The notes beneath the pieces were generated by a model. That model did no database searches, had not been told where the DNA came from, and saw only the letters and a program-made list of their open reading frames with translations. The position numbers were made by a program, and so were the translations under genes. From Aralia elata (lineage: Eukaryota; Streptophyta; Magnoliopsida; Apiales; Araliaceae): 64,000 nucleotides of DNA. The stretch covers positions 47,759,222 through 47,823,221 of the forward strand of contig CM068383.1 of the NCBI GenBank assembly GCA_034770075.1. The letters are read 5' to 3'. How positions within the stretch are numbered: the first letter of the stretch is position 1; each line of letters opens with the position of its first letter. This document shows, piece by piece, positions 46,284 to 58,580 of this stretch.

Positions 46284-49200
46284 GTGTACCAATTTGAGTA
46301 TTCCTTGCTTAACAAGCGATCCCTCAAATTTGAATGATGACTATGATTTTGATATCGAGCTGGATTTCGATTTAATGGGTATTGAGCAGGACGAGACAGA
46401 TTACGATGACGCGCCTGACGAGATCAAAGGGTGGGTCGAGGATAAACCCAAACCCAACTTAGACCAAACCGTCACCATAAATATCGGAAACCCCTGACCA
46501 ACCCAAAGAGCTCAAAATCGGGACAGACCTGACCCCTAACCAGAAAGTAGAAATGACCAAATTGCTACGCCAGTATGAGGATGTGTTCGCCTGGTCTCAT
46601 GAGGACATGATCGGATTATCCACCGACATTGTGGTACACCAGCTGCCCATCAAGGAGGGTTTCAAGCCCGTCAAGCAAAAACTAAGAAAGCTAAAACCGG
46701 AGTGGAGCTTGAAGGTAAAGGAGGAGATCATCAAACAGTTCAGGGCTGGAATCATCATGGTGTCCACCTACCCAGAATGGTTGTCCAATGTGGTCCCAGT
46801 GGCTAAGCCTGGAGGAAAGGTGAGGGTATGTGTTGACTATAGAGATCTGAACAAGGCCAGTCTCAAGGATAATTTCCCAGTACCTTTTATACACATATTG
46901 GTGGATAACACAGCCCAATACGAGATGTACTCTTTCGTTGATTGCTTTGCGGGGTATCATCAGATAATGGTGGCAGAGGAGGACCGGGAGAAAACAGCCT
47001 TCATCACCCCTTGGGGCACTTTCTGCTATAGACGGTTGGCTTTCGGTCTCACAAATGCAGGGGCTACTTATCAAAGAGCTATGATGGCCCTATTCCACGA
47101 TATGATGCACAAGGAGATAGAGGTATACGTGGATGACATTATCGTGAAGTCAAAGATAGAATCTGATCATGTGACCCATCTCCAAAAGCTATTTGACCGG
47201 CTCAGAAAATACAATTTAAGGCTCAATCCGGCAAAGTGTGCTTTCGGAGTGCAATCGGGCAAACTCTTGGGATTCCTGGTTAGTGATCGTGGCATCGAGT
47301 TGGATCCGGCCAAGATTAAGGCCATTGTGGATATGCCGGCACCCCGCACTGAAAAGGAAATAAGAGGATTTCTGGGAAGAATAAATTTCATCAGCCGCTT
47401 CATATCCCATTTGACAACCACGTGCGAGCCAATTTTCAAGCTGTTAAGAAAAGATGTCTCCCAAGAATGGAATGAGCAATGCCAGGAAGCCTTTCAGATC
47501 ATTAAGAAGCAGCTGACGGAAGCACCCGTGCTAGTACCCCCCGAAGGATGAGATCCCTCTATTCATGTATATATCAGTCAATGACATTGCGATGGGCTGT
47601 ATGCTGGGGCAGAAGAATGAATCAGGCAAAGAGCAGGCCATTTACTACCTCAGCAAGAGATTTAGCCGATGTGAACAGAATTACACCCCTATCGAAAGGA
47701 CCTGTTGTGCTTTGGCTTGGGCTGCAATGAGATTACAGCATTATCTCCATGGGCACACCACGTACCTGATATCAAGGATGGATCCCCTGAAATATATCTT
47801 TGAAAGGCCCATGCTGAACTGTCGACTTTCAAGATGGCAGTTAATCTTGCAGCAGTTCGACATTGTATACGTAACTCAGAAAGCCATGAAGGGGCAGGGA
47901 ATTGCAGATCAATTGGCAGAGGCGCCATCAGGGGGAATGGAGCCTTTAGACACTCCTCTGCCGGGCGAAGATGTATTCTGGATCTTGCACGCGAGAGGAG
48001 ATGACGAGGGGCAGTTCTGGAAATTGTATTTTGATGGTGCTATGAATGCGAATGGGGCAGGAGCCGGAGCAATCCTGGTCTCTATCACAGGAGAGCAATA
48101 CCCCGTAGCCACTAAATTGCAGTTCAGTAACTCAAACAACACAGCTGAGTATGAGGGATGTATATTGGGACTCCGTTTGGCTCGCGATATGGGGGTGAAA
48201 AGGTTAGCAGTGTTCGGGGATTCGGAGCTGGTAATCAGACAAGCGATCGGGATGTACAACACTAAAGAGCTCCGGTTGCTTCCATACCACCGTTGTGTTA
48301 TCCAACTGATGCAAGAGTTCGAAGATATCGCTTTCCGACATATCCCCCGGGGACGAAATGATTTCGCCGATGCATTGGCGACTTTAGCTTCCCTAATCCA
48401 CACAATCAAGAGCAGGGACGTTCCACAGATTGAGATAGCAGTGCAGAACGCCCCGGCATACGAGGAGCATGTGGCGGTACTATCGGACGAGGGGTTTCTC
48501 CCAAAGCAGCCTTGGTATCACGACATAAGGGAATATCTGAGGGATAGATCCATTCCCGATCAAGCCAGCCGAGCGGAGAGGTTGAGAATTCAAAAGATGG
48601 CAATGAAATTTTATCTGAGCGGAGATTCACTGTACAAGAGGGATGCCAATTTGGGATTGCTACGATGTGTAAATGAAACACAGGCCCAAAAGATTATGGA
48701 CGAAATACATGGTGGGGTGTGTGGGCCACACATGAGTGGGCCGATGCTGGCCAAGAAGATTTTGAGAACGGGGCATTACTGGTTGACGCTGAAAGCCGAC
48801 TGTGATGATCACGTCAAACGGTGTTACCAATGCCAGGCGCACGGTAATGTTATCCATGCGCCCCCCAATGAACTGCACTGTATGACCTCCCCTTGGCCAT
48901 TCTCAATGTGGGGTATGGATGTGATCGGACCAATAGAGCCCAAAGCAAGCAACGGCCACCGATTCATCTTCGTCATGATCGATTACTTCACTAAATGGGT
49001 AGAAGCAGCTTCCTTCCCCAAAGTAACTCAGGAGATCATCGTCGGTTTCATCAGGAATAATGTCATTTGCCGATACGGGCAACCTGAGGTTTTAGTCTCC
49101 GACAATGCCAAGAATTTGAACAATGCCCTCATGAAGGGATTATGCGACCAGTTTAAGATCAAGCACCTCAATTCTGTCATTTACCGTCCTAAGATGAATG

Positions 49201-49760
49201 GGGCAGTGGAGGCTGCAAATAAGAATATCAAGAAGATCATGGCGAAAATGTCCGCTAATCATCGGGGATGGCCGGATCTGCTACCTCTCACCTTGCTGGC
49301 GTACAGAACGTCGGTACGTACTTCTACAGGGGCAACCCCGTACGCTCTGGTATACGGAATGGAGGCAGTTCTGCCAGTTGAGGTTGAGATGGCGTCCCTC
49401 AGAATCTTGATTGATGCTCAGATAAACGAGGAGGATTGGATGCAAAGTCGGTACGACCAATTGGCCCTAATTGATGAAAGGAGGGTGGCCGCTGTGTTGC
49501 ACGGTCAGTTATATCAGCAAAGGATCTCTCGATCATATGACAAGAAGATAAGACCTCGAAAATTCAAAGAAAATGACCTAGTGTTAAAGAGAGTAATGCC
49601 TTGTCAAGACGAAGCCAAAGGGAAGTTTGCCCCGAACTGGGAGGGGCCTTTTGTGATTAAGAAAGTGCTGTCCGGAGGAGCCCTCATACTGCAAGAAATG
49701 GATGGGGAGGTGTTTCCACAACCCCTCAATTCCGACTCGGTGAAGCGGTTCTATGCATAA
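46284..49760 (+). pseudogene. Pol of H: RT, RNase H, aRNase H, integrase (two frameshifts)
   Basis: Acidic leader DLMGIEQDETDYDDAPDEIKGW, then RT: KEGFKPVKQKLRKLKPEW, RVCVDYRDLNKAS, FVDCFAGYHQIMV, RRLAFGLTNAGATYQ, catalytic YVDD at 47125-47136, GFLVSDRGIELDPAK. First RNase H (MYISVNDIAMGCML...AIYYLSKRFSRCEQNYTPIERTC), degenerate as usual in Tat. Archaeal-type RNase H (YFDGAMNANGAGAGAIL...NTAEYEGCILGLRLARDMG...GDSELVIRQ). Integrase: HHCC finger, then catalytic Asp 48918, Asp 49101 and Glu 49209 (35 residues between the last two). No chromodomain. Breaks: a one-base gain relative to D in the A-run at 46488-46490 and a one-base gain at about 47549 between RT and RNase H. Everything after 47565 is one 731-codon frame. 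Confidence 0.9.
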
Positions 49761-50335
49761 AAAAAAAAAATAAAAAATAAAAAATAAAAAAAAATTATAT
49801 CCCTCATCATTTTTCTCCTCGTTCTTTGAAGGAACGAACTACGTAGGACCTGATCTCCCGACTTGTGGGGGTACGTAGGCAGCCATCATGGCACGGTCCC
49901 ATTCCTTACAAATAACCCTTTCTTCTATTAAAACCGATTCCCAACAGCCAGAAAACCTTCCTACACCCTCGAAACTCTCCCGAAACCAGCCACCTGATCA
50001 GTTTCATCTCAAATAACCTAACCCTAACCCAACCAAGCAGTTAGCCCGAATCTAAGACTTAGCCGATGAAATCGACAGGATATGCGGCAATATCTGACAA
50101 GTCCCCATCAAGACTTGAGAAGAGAAAGAAGGCGAAATATCAAAATCATGGTTAGCTGGATAAAATGAGGGTCCAATGAAAGGCAACGATACGACAAAAG
50201 GGGAAAACGACTAAATCTAAATACTTGTCTATATAAATAGGTCATTTTGTTACAAGGTTTCTCTTTTTGATAACCGATGAAACTGACACAGTCTATGCAG
50301 GAAATAAAATGATCTACCAATCTGAAACTAATCAA
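49761..50335 (+). other. Spacer after pol (H)
   Basis: Starts with an A-rich tract. The segment 49825-49905 is conserved with D (17665-17745). The remainder is colinear with D's spacer. No gene. Confidence 0.55.
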
Positions 50336-50795
50336 AGCAGGATGGATTAAGTGGTGGATAGATCTGAGGCATCGGCATTCCCTGCAATCTGTTGCCCCAT
50401 CATGTCGACGCGATCCAATAAGCAATGGCTCGGCTAACGGTCTCAGAGTGAGCATCTATAATTGCCTTAGTCTGTAATACAATGGCGTCTCTATCAGTAT
50501 GAACAACATCCCTGGCCAGAATAGCAGCATCTCTCTCAACAAGAGCAGCATACCTCTCAGCCTCGGTAGTAATCGAGATGCGTGAACACCGGACGGACAG
50601 GGACCTAATGGCTCAGAATGCCCTCCGCAAAGCCCGCCGACACCGGAAAGAATAATAAGGATCAGGAACGTTCCGGAAGATCATCTGCCATATCTCTGTC
50701 ACCGGCGACAAACCGTCCAATCAGCGGAGAAGCCACCGACCAATCCTGTGGGAGGATCGACATCCAAGCATATCACGGCATCTGGCGACGACAGC
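50336..50795 (-). pseudogene. Remnant of antisense gene 2 in H
   Basis: Minus strand: the coiled-coil tail (50590-50340, TEAERYAALVERDAAILARDVV) is fused at about 50585 to the N-terminal 60-70 residues (50795-50590, colinear with D 19731-19520). About 1 kb encoding the DUF7745-like centre is missing and the ATG is changed. Gene 1 is absent altogether: the sequence passes straight into tandem repeats. Confidence 0.75.
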
Positions 50796-50939
50796 TGTGG
50801 AAAATAGTATCAAAAAGACTGTACAGGGGCCATTCTCTATCCATGAATGAAAAGCATGCATCATACATGACTCGTTATGTGAAAATAAAATACAAATTCT
50901 GAATAAGTCGAACGTCGAACACGACGAATCAAGGCAAGA

Positions 50940-51073
50940 CCCGACTGAAACCTGGGAAGGCATCCAAAGCAAACCGCGACAGAGTGGTGAGCAAACCCTG
51001 GGAAGGGCTGAGATCCACGCGAACCACAACAAGATGGTGAGCAACCCTGGGAAGGGCTGATATCCACAAAAAG

Positions 51074-51117
<44 letters not shown>

Positions 51118-52502
51118 AAAACAACAAACCCTGGGAAGGGCTGAGATCCAAGCAAACCGCGACAGAGTGGTGAGCGAACCTGGGAAGGCATCCAAGCAAA
51201 CCGCGACAGAGTGGTGAGCAAACTCTGGGAAGGGCTGAGATCCAAGCAAACCACAACAAGATGGTGAGCAACCCTGGGAAGGGCTGATATCCACAAAAAG
51301 AAAAAAAGACAAAAAATAACAAACCCTGGGAAGGGCTGAGATCCAAGCAAACCGCGACAGAGTGGTGAGCAAACCTGGGAAGGCATCCAAGCAAACCGCG
51401 ACAGAGTGGTAAGCAAACCCTGGGAAGGGCTGAGATCCACGCGAACCACAACAAGATGGTGAGCAACCCTGGGAAGGGCTGATATCCACAAAAAGAAAAA
51501 AAGACAAAAAACAACAAACCCTGGGAAGGGCTGAGATCCAAGCAAACCGCGACAGAGTGGTGAGCAAACCTGGGAAGGCATCCAAGCAAACCGCGACAGA
51601 GTGGTAAGCAAACCCTGGGAAGGGCTGAGATCCACGCGAACCACAACAAGATGGTGAGCAACCCTGGGAAGGGCTGATATCCACAAGAAGAAAAAAAGAC
51701 AAAAAACAACAAACCCTGGGAAGGGCTGAGATCCAAGCAAACCGCGACAGAGTGGTGAGCAAACCTGGGAAGGCATCCAAGAAAACCGCGACAGAGTGGT
51801 GAGCAAACCCTGGGAAGGGCTGAGATCCACGCGAACCACAACAAGATGGTGAGCAACCCTGGGAAGGGCTGATATCCACAAAAAGAAAAAAAAGACAAAA
51901 AACAACAAACCCTGGGAAGGGCTGAGATCCAAGCAAACCGCGACAGAGTGGTGAGCAAACCTGGGAAGGCATCCAAGCAAACCGCGACAGAGTGGTAAGC
52001 AAACCCTGGGAAGGGCTGAGATCCACGCGAACCACAACAAGATGGTGAGCAACCCTGGGAAAGGCTGATATCCACAAGAAGAAAAAAAAAGACAAAAAAC
52101 AACAAACCCTGGGAAGGGCTGAGATCCAAGCAAACCGCGACAGAGTGGTGAGCAAACCTGGGAAGGCATCCAAGCAAACCGCGACAGAGTGGTGAGCAAA
52201 CCCTGGGAAGGGCTGAGATCCACGCGAACCACAACAAGATGGTGAGCAACCCTGGGAAGGGCTGATATCCACAAAAGAAAAAAAACAAAAAACAACAAAC
52301 CCTGGGAAGGGCTGAGATCCAAGCAAACCGCGACAGAGTGGTGAGCAAACCTGGGAAGGCATCCAACCAAAACTAACACCCTGGGAAGGGCTGAGATCCA
52401 AACTAACACCCTGGGAAGGGCTAAGATCCAAACAAACCACAACCCTGGGAAGGGCTAAGATCCAAACCAACAACAACCCTGGGAAGGGCTGAGATCCAAG
52501 CA
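50940..52502 (+). repeat. ~195-bp higher-order tandem array of H
   Basis: About seven copies of a 190-205 bp unit, starting near 51126, 51318, 51516, 51707, 51904, 52102 and 52294. Each unit has four CTGGGAAGG cores (GGGCTGAGATCC, GGCATCC, GGGCTGAGATCC, GGGCTGATATCC), AAACCGCGACAGAGTGGTGAGC spacers and an A-rich block. The first A-rich block has grown to a run of about 40 A (51066-51109). Same core motif as the E array at 38317. Three minus-strand frames are open through most of it. Confidence 0.92.
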
Positions 52503-52558
52503 AATCACGTATGTATTGTCATTCTTGTGCACTGTCATTCATGCATCGAGTGTCTATT

Positions 52559-52603
52559 CTTTATCCTGTTCATTTCATTTATCATTTCAAAAACATGATA
52601 AAG
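52559..52603 (+). other. Inverted repeat before the polypurine tract of H
   Basis: CTTTATCCTGTT faces AACATGATAAAG, 12-bp arms with one mismatch, as in D. Confidence 0.62.
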
Positions 52604-52612
52604 AGGGGCAGC
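52600..52612 (+). promoter_or_regulatory. Polypurine tract of H
   Basis: AAAGAGGGGCAGC abutting the LTR start at 52613. Confidence 0.8.
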
Positions 52613-54741
52613 TGTAGACACCCGATTTAACCATTACCTATACTAACCCTGACAGGAGGGCAAAATCGTCAATTGACCCGGCACACGAGAATAAAGGGTG
52701 GACATAAAGACGAACCCTCAAAACCACCACGACGGGATGATATTGAAGCCGACACGACAACAAGCGAATGTCGAGAGTCAGTTACTGATCACTGTGCTTA
52801 CCCGGATGACGTGGCACGTTTCCCGACGGTTTCCGGACTGCCGAGCGCAAACCCGTCAGCGGGAAACAACGGTACGACACGAAAATCGAGATGAGGCACG
52901 GAAAACGAGAAAATCAGCACAGTTAGCCGCAGATCAATTCGCGGCCAAGGACGGAACTCGAGGCAGCACGGGACTCGAAGCGCACGGGACTCGAGCGCGG
53001 CTGGGGGGAGAACCAAGGGCCAGCTGGAGATATATCTGCGGCCAGCCGCAGATAGATCTGCGGCTGCCCTTGGCAGTGCTATATTAGGCCAGTTCGCATA
53101 CAGGAAGAAAAAAAGAGAGGATTCAGCAGCAGCAGCAGTTCGGGAGAAGAAGAAAAAACAGCAAGAAAACAGCAATAATTAGGAGAGAAAAGAGTGAAAA
53201 GAGTGAGGAATTGTACCAATTTTGTGAGATTATATCTCATATTTTCTACTCTACTCAATACACAAATTCATACATATTGTGGGGATTAATTGCAAGGTGA
53301 AAAAAACCATTTGTTCTTAGCATTTTGTTATACCATGTTGTTAATCTTTTGGTCATCCGAATTACCTTGAATGTAGTTTTTTTCTCATATGTTATTGTGA
53401 AGCCATGGGTTAGGGACTATTAGTGAGGGTCTCATCGGAATGAAATTCCCCCTAATAGCCCGATGATATCCGTTTGGTGCAAATCTTAGCTATTATGGTA
53501 TGGTATCATTCATAGTGTATTTCGATCGTCATTGTAAGATATCCTAGAGTGTTAGGCATCCCGTTGTTGTTTATTTTCGTTATATCCATTTGGCGGTTGT
53601 GCAATAAGTTCGGATGTGAGCCTAGGAATGCGACCCCGTGGTCCAAATCCGATGATGGACATTTTTGAATGTATGTAATCGGGTGGATGTATTCGTTATT
53701 GTAAATATGTAATCGCCGGGCCTTAAAACAACGCCAAGGCGATAATCGTGTTTAAGGCCCCGAAATAGTGAAACTTGTGATTGTGGGCGTTTGGGGTTAT
53801 TTTGATGGCTTACATGCCCATGAATAGCCCTGACGCGTGTTTATGCTTGATTGGATTTTGTGACACGAAAAATGATTTCAAAGATTAAACGATGAAGGTT
53901 TTTTTTCTTAAAATCAAGCAAACTAGGAGGTTAGCATCACGTAGCTAAAAATTTGGAGGTGTTAATGAATGTCGATTTCTATTAAACGAGAAGGCTAAGG
54001 AAAGTCGTTTTCAAATGTCACAAAAATGGTTTTATAAAAATAAAATAACGTTTTATTAAATCTTGGTGCGTAGGGTGAAAGATATCCTAGAAGTTGCCCA
54101 TCATTTTATGAAAGCAATGTATAGATTTCGATTCCTATTTTTACGAAGGTTTAAAACTCTTGTTTTGCCAAAACGACGCTTAATGAAAATCTCATAGTTT
54201 TTGCTAATTAAAATCAATCCTTTTCTCATAAAAGCTTTCTCGTTTAAGCCGATGGACGTTCTAAGACATGCTCAAATTAGAACACAATTTTCCCTAATAA
54301 TCCAAATGATTCTTTTATGCAAGCTCACCACAACATTTACATAGGCACACACACACATACACGCACACACACATTTCATGAATTAAAGGATAGGAAAGCA
54401 TCAAGATTGCGGTAACCGTGCTTCACGGAAGTCGAGGGGTGCCTAACACCTTCCCCTCATTTAAGCAAGCCCCCGAACTCTATGAATCTCGATTCGCAGA
54501 CCAATTAATTCGGAGTCACATATGAGCCAGCGATTTATAAAAATGAAAACTCGGATGAGTTGGTACATCCATTTCAAATATACCAACTGGCGACTCTGGT
54601 TAAATTGGCTCATCATAAAAACAATCTTTAAAAACCCCGTCGACATTAATGCCGACCTTTTCCAAAAAGGCATCTAACAAAAAGGCTAAAAATTGGAAAG
54701 GGTTACAACCCCCGCGTAAGCGATTCCTCCCGGCGTCGACA
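52613..54741 (+). repeat. 3' LTR of H
   Basis: 2129 bp, near-identical to 40027-42153. The first 30 bp carry a cluster of about five differences (ATTTAACCATTACC against ATTTTTGCATTTCC). One palindrome arm is damaged (CCAGCTGGAGATATATCTGCGG, 53020-53041). Confidence 0.94.
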
Positions 54742-54840
54742 GCTGTCATTCTTATGCACTGTCATTCATGCATCGTGTGTCTACTCCTTTATCATGTTCA
54801 TTTCATTTAACATTTCATAAACATGATAAAGAGGGGCAGC
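54742..54840 (+). other. 3' end of E after H: inverted repeat and polypurine tract
   Basis: E resumes after H. CTTTATCATGTT (54787-54798) and AACATGATAAAG (54820-54831) make a perfect 12-bp inverted repeat. The polypurine tract AAAGAGGGGCAGC (54828-54840) abuts the E 3' LTR. Confidence 0.75.
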
Positions 54841-56848
54841 TGTAGACACCCAAATTTTGCGTTTCCTATACTAACCTTGACAAGAGGGCAAAATCGTCAA
54901 TTAACCCAACCTACGAGACGGAAGGTGTACATAAGTGCGAACACTCAAAACCACCACGACGACTTGTGATCAAGGTTGACACGACGACGGGCGAAGCAAA
55001 CACCCATGAATGATGTGGCACTTTTCCCAGCGGTTCCCGGACTGCAAAATACAAGCCTTTCAGCAGAAACTGATGATCCGACACGAGAATCGAGGTGCGG
55101 TTCAGAAAATGAGAAAATCAGCCCACCTAGCCGCGGATTGATCTGCGGCCAAACGATTAAAATAATGGTAGTGCGCGAGACGGCTGAAGTGCGCGGTGGG
55201 CGCGGAGAAACCGAGGCCAGCCGCAAATTGATCTGCGGCCAGCCGCAGATCAATCTGCGGCTGCCTAGGGCAGCCCCTTACCAGGCCATTTTGCGTACAG
55301 AAACAAAGGGAAAGAGTTGGCAGCAGGCGGAGATAAGAGAAAAACAGCAACAAAGATAGCTCGGGAAAGGAGAGAAAAGAGAGAAAAAAGAGAGAAATTA
55401 TACTCTTTTGATTAGATTGTAGCATATATATTTTCTACTTCATTCAATATACGAGTTTGTACGAATTGTGGTAACATTTGCAAGGTGAAAAGCCCTCTTT
55501 TATAGCATTTTCGTTATATCATTTTGTTAAGCTTTTGGTCATTTGGGTTATATTATATGTAGTTTTCTTTGTATATTATTAGGGATACAAGGATTGAGGA
55601 TTATTAGTGAGGGTTCCCAATGGAACAAAATTCTTCCTAATGACCCGATGATATCCATTTGGTGATTTTTAGCTTATTTAATTCTTGTAATATTCATTTT
55701 GTGAGTGTGTAGAAATTGTGGATGTGATCCTAGGAACGCGACCCCGTGGTCCAAATCCGATGATGGACAATTTTGGTGGATGTAATAGGATCGATTATCC
55801 TTTATTGTAAGATGTAATTGTCGGGCCTTAAAACGACGCCAAGGCGAGAATCGGGTTTAAGGCCCCGTAATAGTGAAATATGTGATTGTTGGCGTTCGGG
55901 GTATTTTGATGGCTTACATGCCCGTGAATATCCCCCTACGCGTTTTGATGTTTAACTTGATTTGTAACACCAAACAAAAGATTTCAAATCCAAAATAATA
56001 AAGATTTTTCTAAAATCAATCAAAGTAGGATATTAGCATCACGAGGATAAGAATTGGAAATGCTAATGAATGTCGATTCCTATTAAACGAGAAGGCCAAA
56101 GAAAATCACTTTCAAACATCACAAAAAATGGTTTCATAAAATAAGTAACGTTTTATTAAATCTTTGTGCATAGGGTTAAAGAGAGTCTAGAAGTTGCCCA
56201 TCATTTGAGTTACAAAAGCAACGTATAGATCTCGATTCCTATTTTGACGAAGGTTTAGAAAACTCTTGTTTTGCCAAAACGACACCTAATGAAAATCTCA
56301 TAGTTTTTGACAATTAAAATCAAATCTTTCTCATAAAGCTTTCTCGTGTATGCCGAAAAGACATCCCGAAGCATTCTCAAATTAAATCACGACTTTCCCT
56401 AAAAATTCAAATGATTCTTTCATACAAACTCACCACAACATTCACATAGGCACACACACACACACACACGCATGCACACACATTTCATGAATTAAAGGAT
56501 AGGAAAGCATCGAGATTGCGGTAACCGTGTTTCACGGAAGTCGGGGGGTGCCTAACACCTTCCCTTCGCTTAAGCAAGCCCCCGAACTCTATGAATCTCG
56601 GTTCGCAGACCAATTAATTCGGAGTCACATATGAGCCAGCGATTACGAAAACGAAACTCGGATGAGTTGGTACATCCATTTCAAATATACCAACTGGCGA
56701 CTCTGGTTAATTGGCTCATCATAAAAAACGATCTTTCAAAACCCCGTCGACATTAATGCCGACCTTTTCCCCAAAATAATCTAATAAAAAGGCTAAAATT
56801 GGAAAGGGTAACAAATCACCGCATAAGCGGATTAAACCGGCGTCGACA
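54841..56848 (+). repeat. 3' LTR of E
   Basis: 2008 bp, TGTAGACACC...GTCGACA. Compared with the 5' LTR it has an extra ~50 bp (55218-55268) holding two CCGCA(G/A)AT..ATCTGCGG palindromes, plus scattered substitutions. U5 fold 56661-56720, CA run 56452-56478. CATGG duplication follows. Confidence 0.92.
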
Positions 56849-57310
56849 CATGGTACCTTGCTTTAGCTCCAGGAATTGAACCTCCATCTGATTACGTGAG
56901 CTTGCCGAAAAGTACATCTCAAATAACATCTCCTTGAATCTATCCCACGTGATTACACCCTGACGTCCTCGAACCTTATTCGCTTGCCATCAGTAGCTGG
57001 CCTCTGACTTAAGCATGAACGTTGTGAAGGCAGTCTTTTGGTCATCACTAACCCTAGAAACGTCGAACACCTTCTCTATTTCCATCACCCAAGTTTGGGC
57101 TTCGTTTGGGTTCATGAAACCCCTAAACTCTGGCGGTCCTACCGCTTTGAAATCCTTAAATGATGTAACTTGTGGAGCTTGTGGCTGATTCACAAGTGTT
57201 CCAGCTAATAGGTTTACCAATTATTGTACAGGATTAACATTGACATCGTTGTTGTTATTATTCGTAGAGCTTTCCTGAGCTTGTTGACGTGGTTGGCGTC
57301 TCGGCGGCAT
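56849..57310 (-). pseudogene. Gag N-terminal part of C
   Basis: ATG at 57310 (MPPRRQPRQQAQESSTNNNNN), then LLAGTLVNQPQAPQVTSFKDFKAVGPPEFRGF and the Gag core EAQTWVMEIEKVFDVSRVSDDQKTAFTTFMLKSEASYW, ITWDRFKEMLFEMYF and MEVQFLELKQGTM, up to the E insertion. Stops at 57223-57221 (TAA) and 56992-56990 (TGA). It continues in register at 31370. Confidence 0.88.
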
Positions 57311-57599
57311 TTTATATTTAAGAGTATACGCTTATTAGATCATTACTCAATTCCTTAAGTGTTTAACACTTAAACAATTCAAGCTTAACACTTAATGCAC
57401 AACATCTTGAAATAAACTTTGATATTTCATTTACTCAAAAGTTCAAAACATAGAAAGATAACATCACTGTTATTTACATCAACTATCCCGAGATCAAAGA
57501 ATCTTCAGGATCAAATAATCATATTCCATTGTTTATAATCACGCTGGAATTTACATTACTAACTACCATAATTATTCACATATTTCAATACTTTTCCTA
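57311..57599 (-). other. Spacer between extra ORF and gag of C
   Basis: 289 bp, AT-rich, no gene seen. Would be the gag 5' untranslated part or an intron. Confidence 0.5.
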
Positions 57600-58364
57600 T
57601 CACGGCCTACTAAGACGTCGAACCGCCTTTCTGCATTCTTCTTCCATGATACGGAACATCGTCCTACGATCCAACATGTACCATAGCAAGTCCTCGAACT
57701 GAACTGGATAGTGGAGAACTCGATCCTGGGCCTTGTCAATTGTTGTTTGAAATGTGTAGTCCGTTTCCTCAATCTTAGCTTTCTTTGCCCGCTCACCTTC
57801 TTCAGAAATTTCTGCACGTTGAGAGGCCTTCATCTAGGCGTCTTCTGCTCTAACACGTTCTGCTGACTCTTCACTCAGGTCATCCTTCAATTTCTCCATT
57901 TCAAGCTTCATCTTCTGATTCTCGGTAAACAACTCTTCCTTTTGACTCTCTACCTGAACTAACTTCCATTCTACGTCTCCAAGACGTACATCTAGATCCT
58001 CAATCTTCTCATTCTTTTGCTCTATAGCAGTCTGGCGCATATTTGTCAGTCTCTCCAAATCTCTGATTCTATCCTGTAACTCTATGGTACGGTCATATAG
58101 TGCATCATACATCTCTACATCGATAGAGATTAGGGGTACCTCCTCGGGATCTTCATCATCCTCCTCAAGCTCTACCTCTACCTCCTCAGAATCCTCCTCT
58201 GGATCAAACTCAGGCTCATACTTCTGACCCACAACAGTGATCAATGGAGATGGCTCTCTCTATATCAACCACTCCTGGACAACATGAATATCACGGGGTT
58301 CCTCCTCTCCAATTACTCGAGGCTCAACCTCCCTAGGCTGACTGAATCCTCCAACATCCGACAT
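57600..58364 (-). pseudogene. Extra coiled-coil ORF upstream of gag in C
   Basis: Minus-strand register of 255 codons from MSDVGGFSQPREVEPRVIG at 58364 to TGA at 57600, with two internal stops (58262-58260 and 57836-57834). Layout: a short N-terminus; an acidic patch (DPEEDSEEVEVELEEDDEDPEE); a long heptad-rich coiled coil of ~90 residues (IELQDRIRDLERLTNM ... TENQKMKLEMEKLKDDL); then a basic C-terminus (FEDLLWYMLDRRTMFRIMEEECRKAVRRLSRP). It lies between the primer site and gag, where most Tekay elements have only a leader. I recognise no domain. The uniform register across 765 bp with only two stops argues it was once coding. Confidence 0.7.
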
Positions 58365-58580
58365 CCTGACAATAAAGTTTAAGTTTTAATTAATACTCGA
58401 TATCACTCGTGGCACATAGGTTGTTAACAGATTAACACATAGCACATAAAGTCTTTTATTATCTTTAATGAATTTCTTAATTCACTCCTTAGAACTCGAT
58501 AAGAGTTTATCACCACTATGTTTTCTGTCTCCTAAAAGGCTAGTACCCTAAGGTTTCCCCACTTAAGGTTCATAACCTAC

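Larger units (their letters stand above)
40027..54741 (+). mobile_element. Element H: youngest Tat element, near-complete gag-pol
   Basis: LTRs 40027-42153 and 52613-54741 are nearly identical: I count about 10 substitutions and a few A/T-run indels in 2.1 kb, half of them within the first 30 bp. Flanks are ACTGT (40022-40026) and GCTGT (54742-54746), a target duplication with one change. The E sequence resumes exactly where it was broken (GTATGTACTGT|CATTCTTATGC). The gag-protease frame is intact and pol has two one-base frameshifts. The antisense genes are almost wholly deleted. Confidence 0.94.
31371..56848 (+). mobile_element. Element E: scrambled non-autonomous Tat element, host of H
   Basis: LTRs 31371-33323 and 54841-56848, exact target duplication CATGG (31366-31370 and 56849-56853), primer site, leader and polypurine tract all present. 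The interior is a jumble of pol fragments and tandem repeats. Without H (40027-54741) it is about 10.8 kb. It inserted into C gag. Confidence 0.94.

Noticed and set aside
50721..52503. Three overlapping minus-strand frames of 500-573 codons
   Set aside because: They are the CTGGGAAGG tandem array read backwards, open in all frames because of unit composition; no domain, and the sequences are pure repeat.
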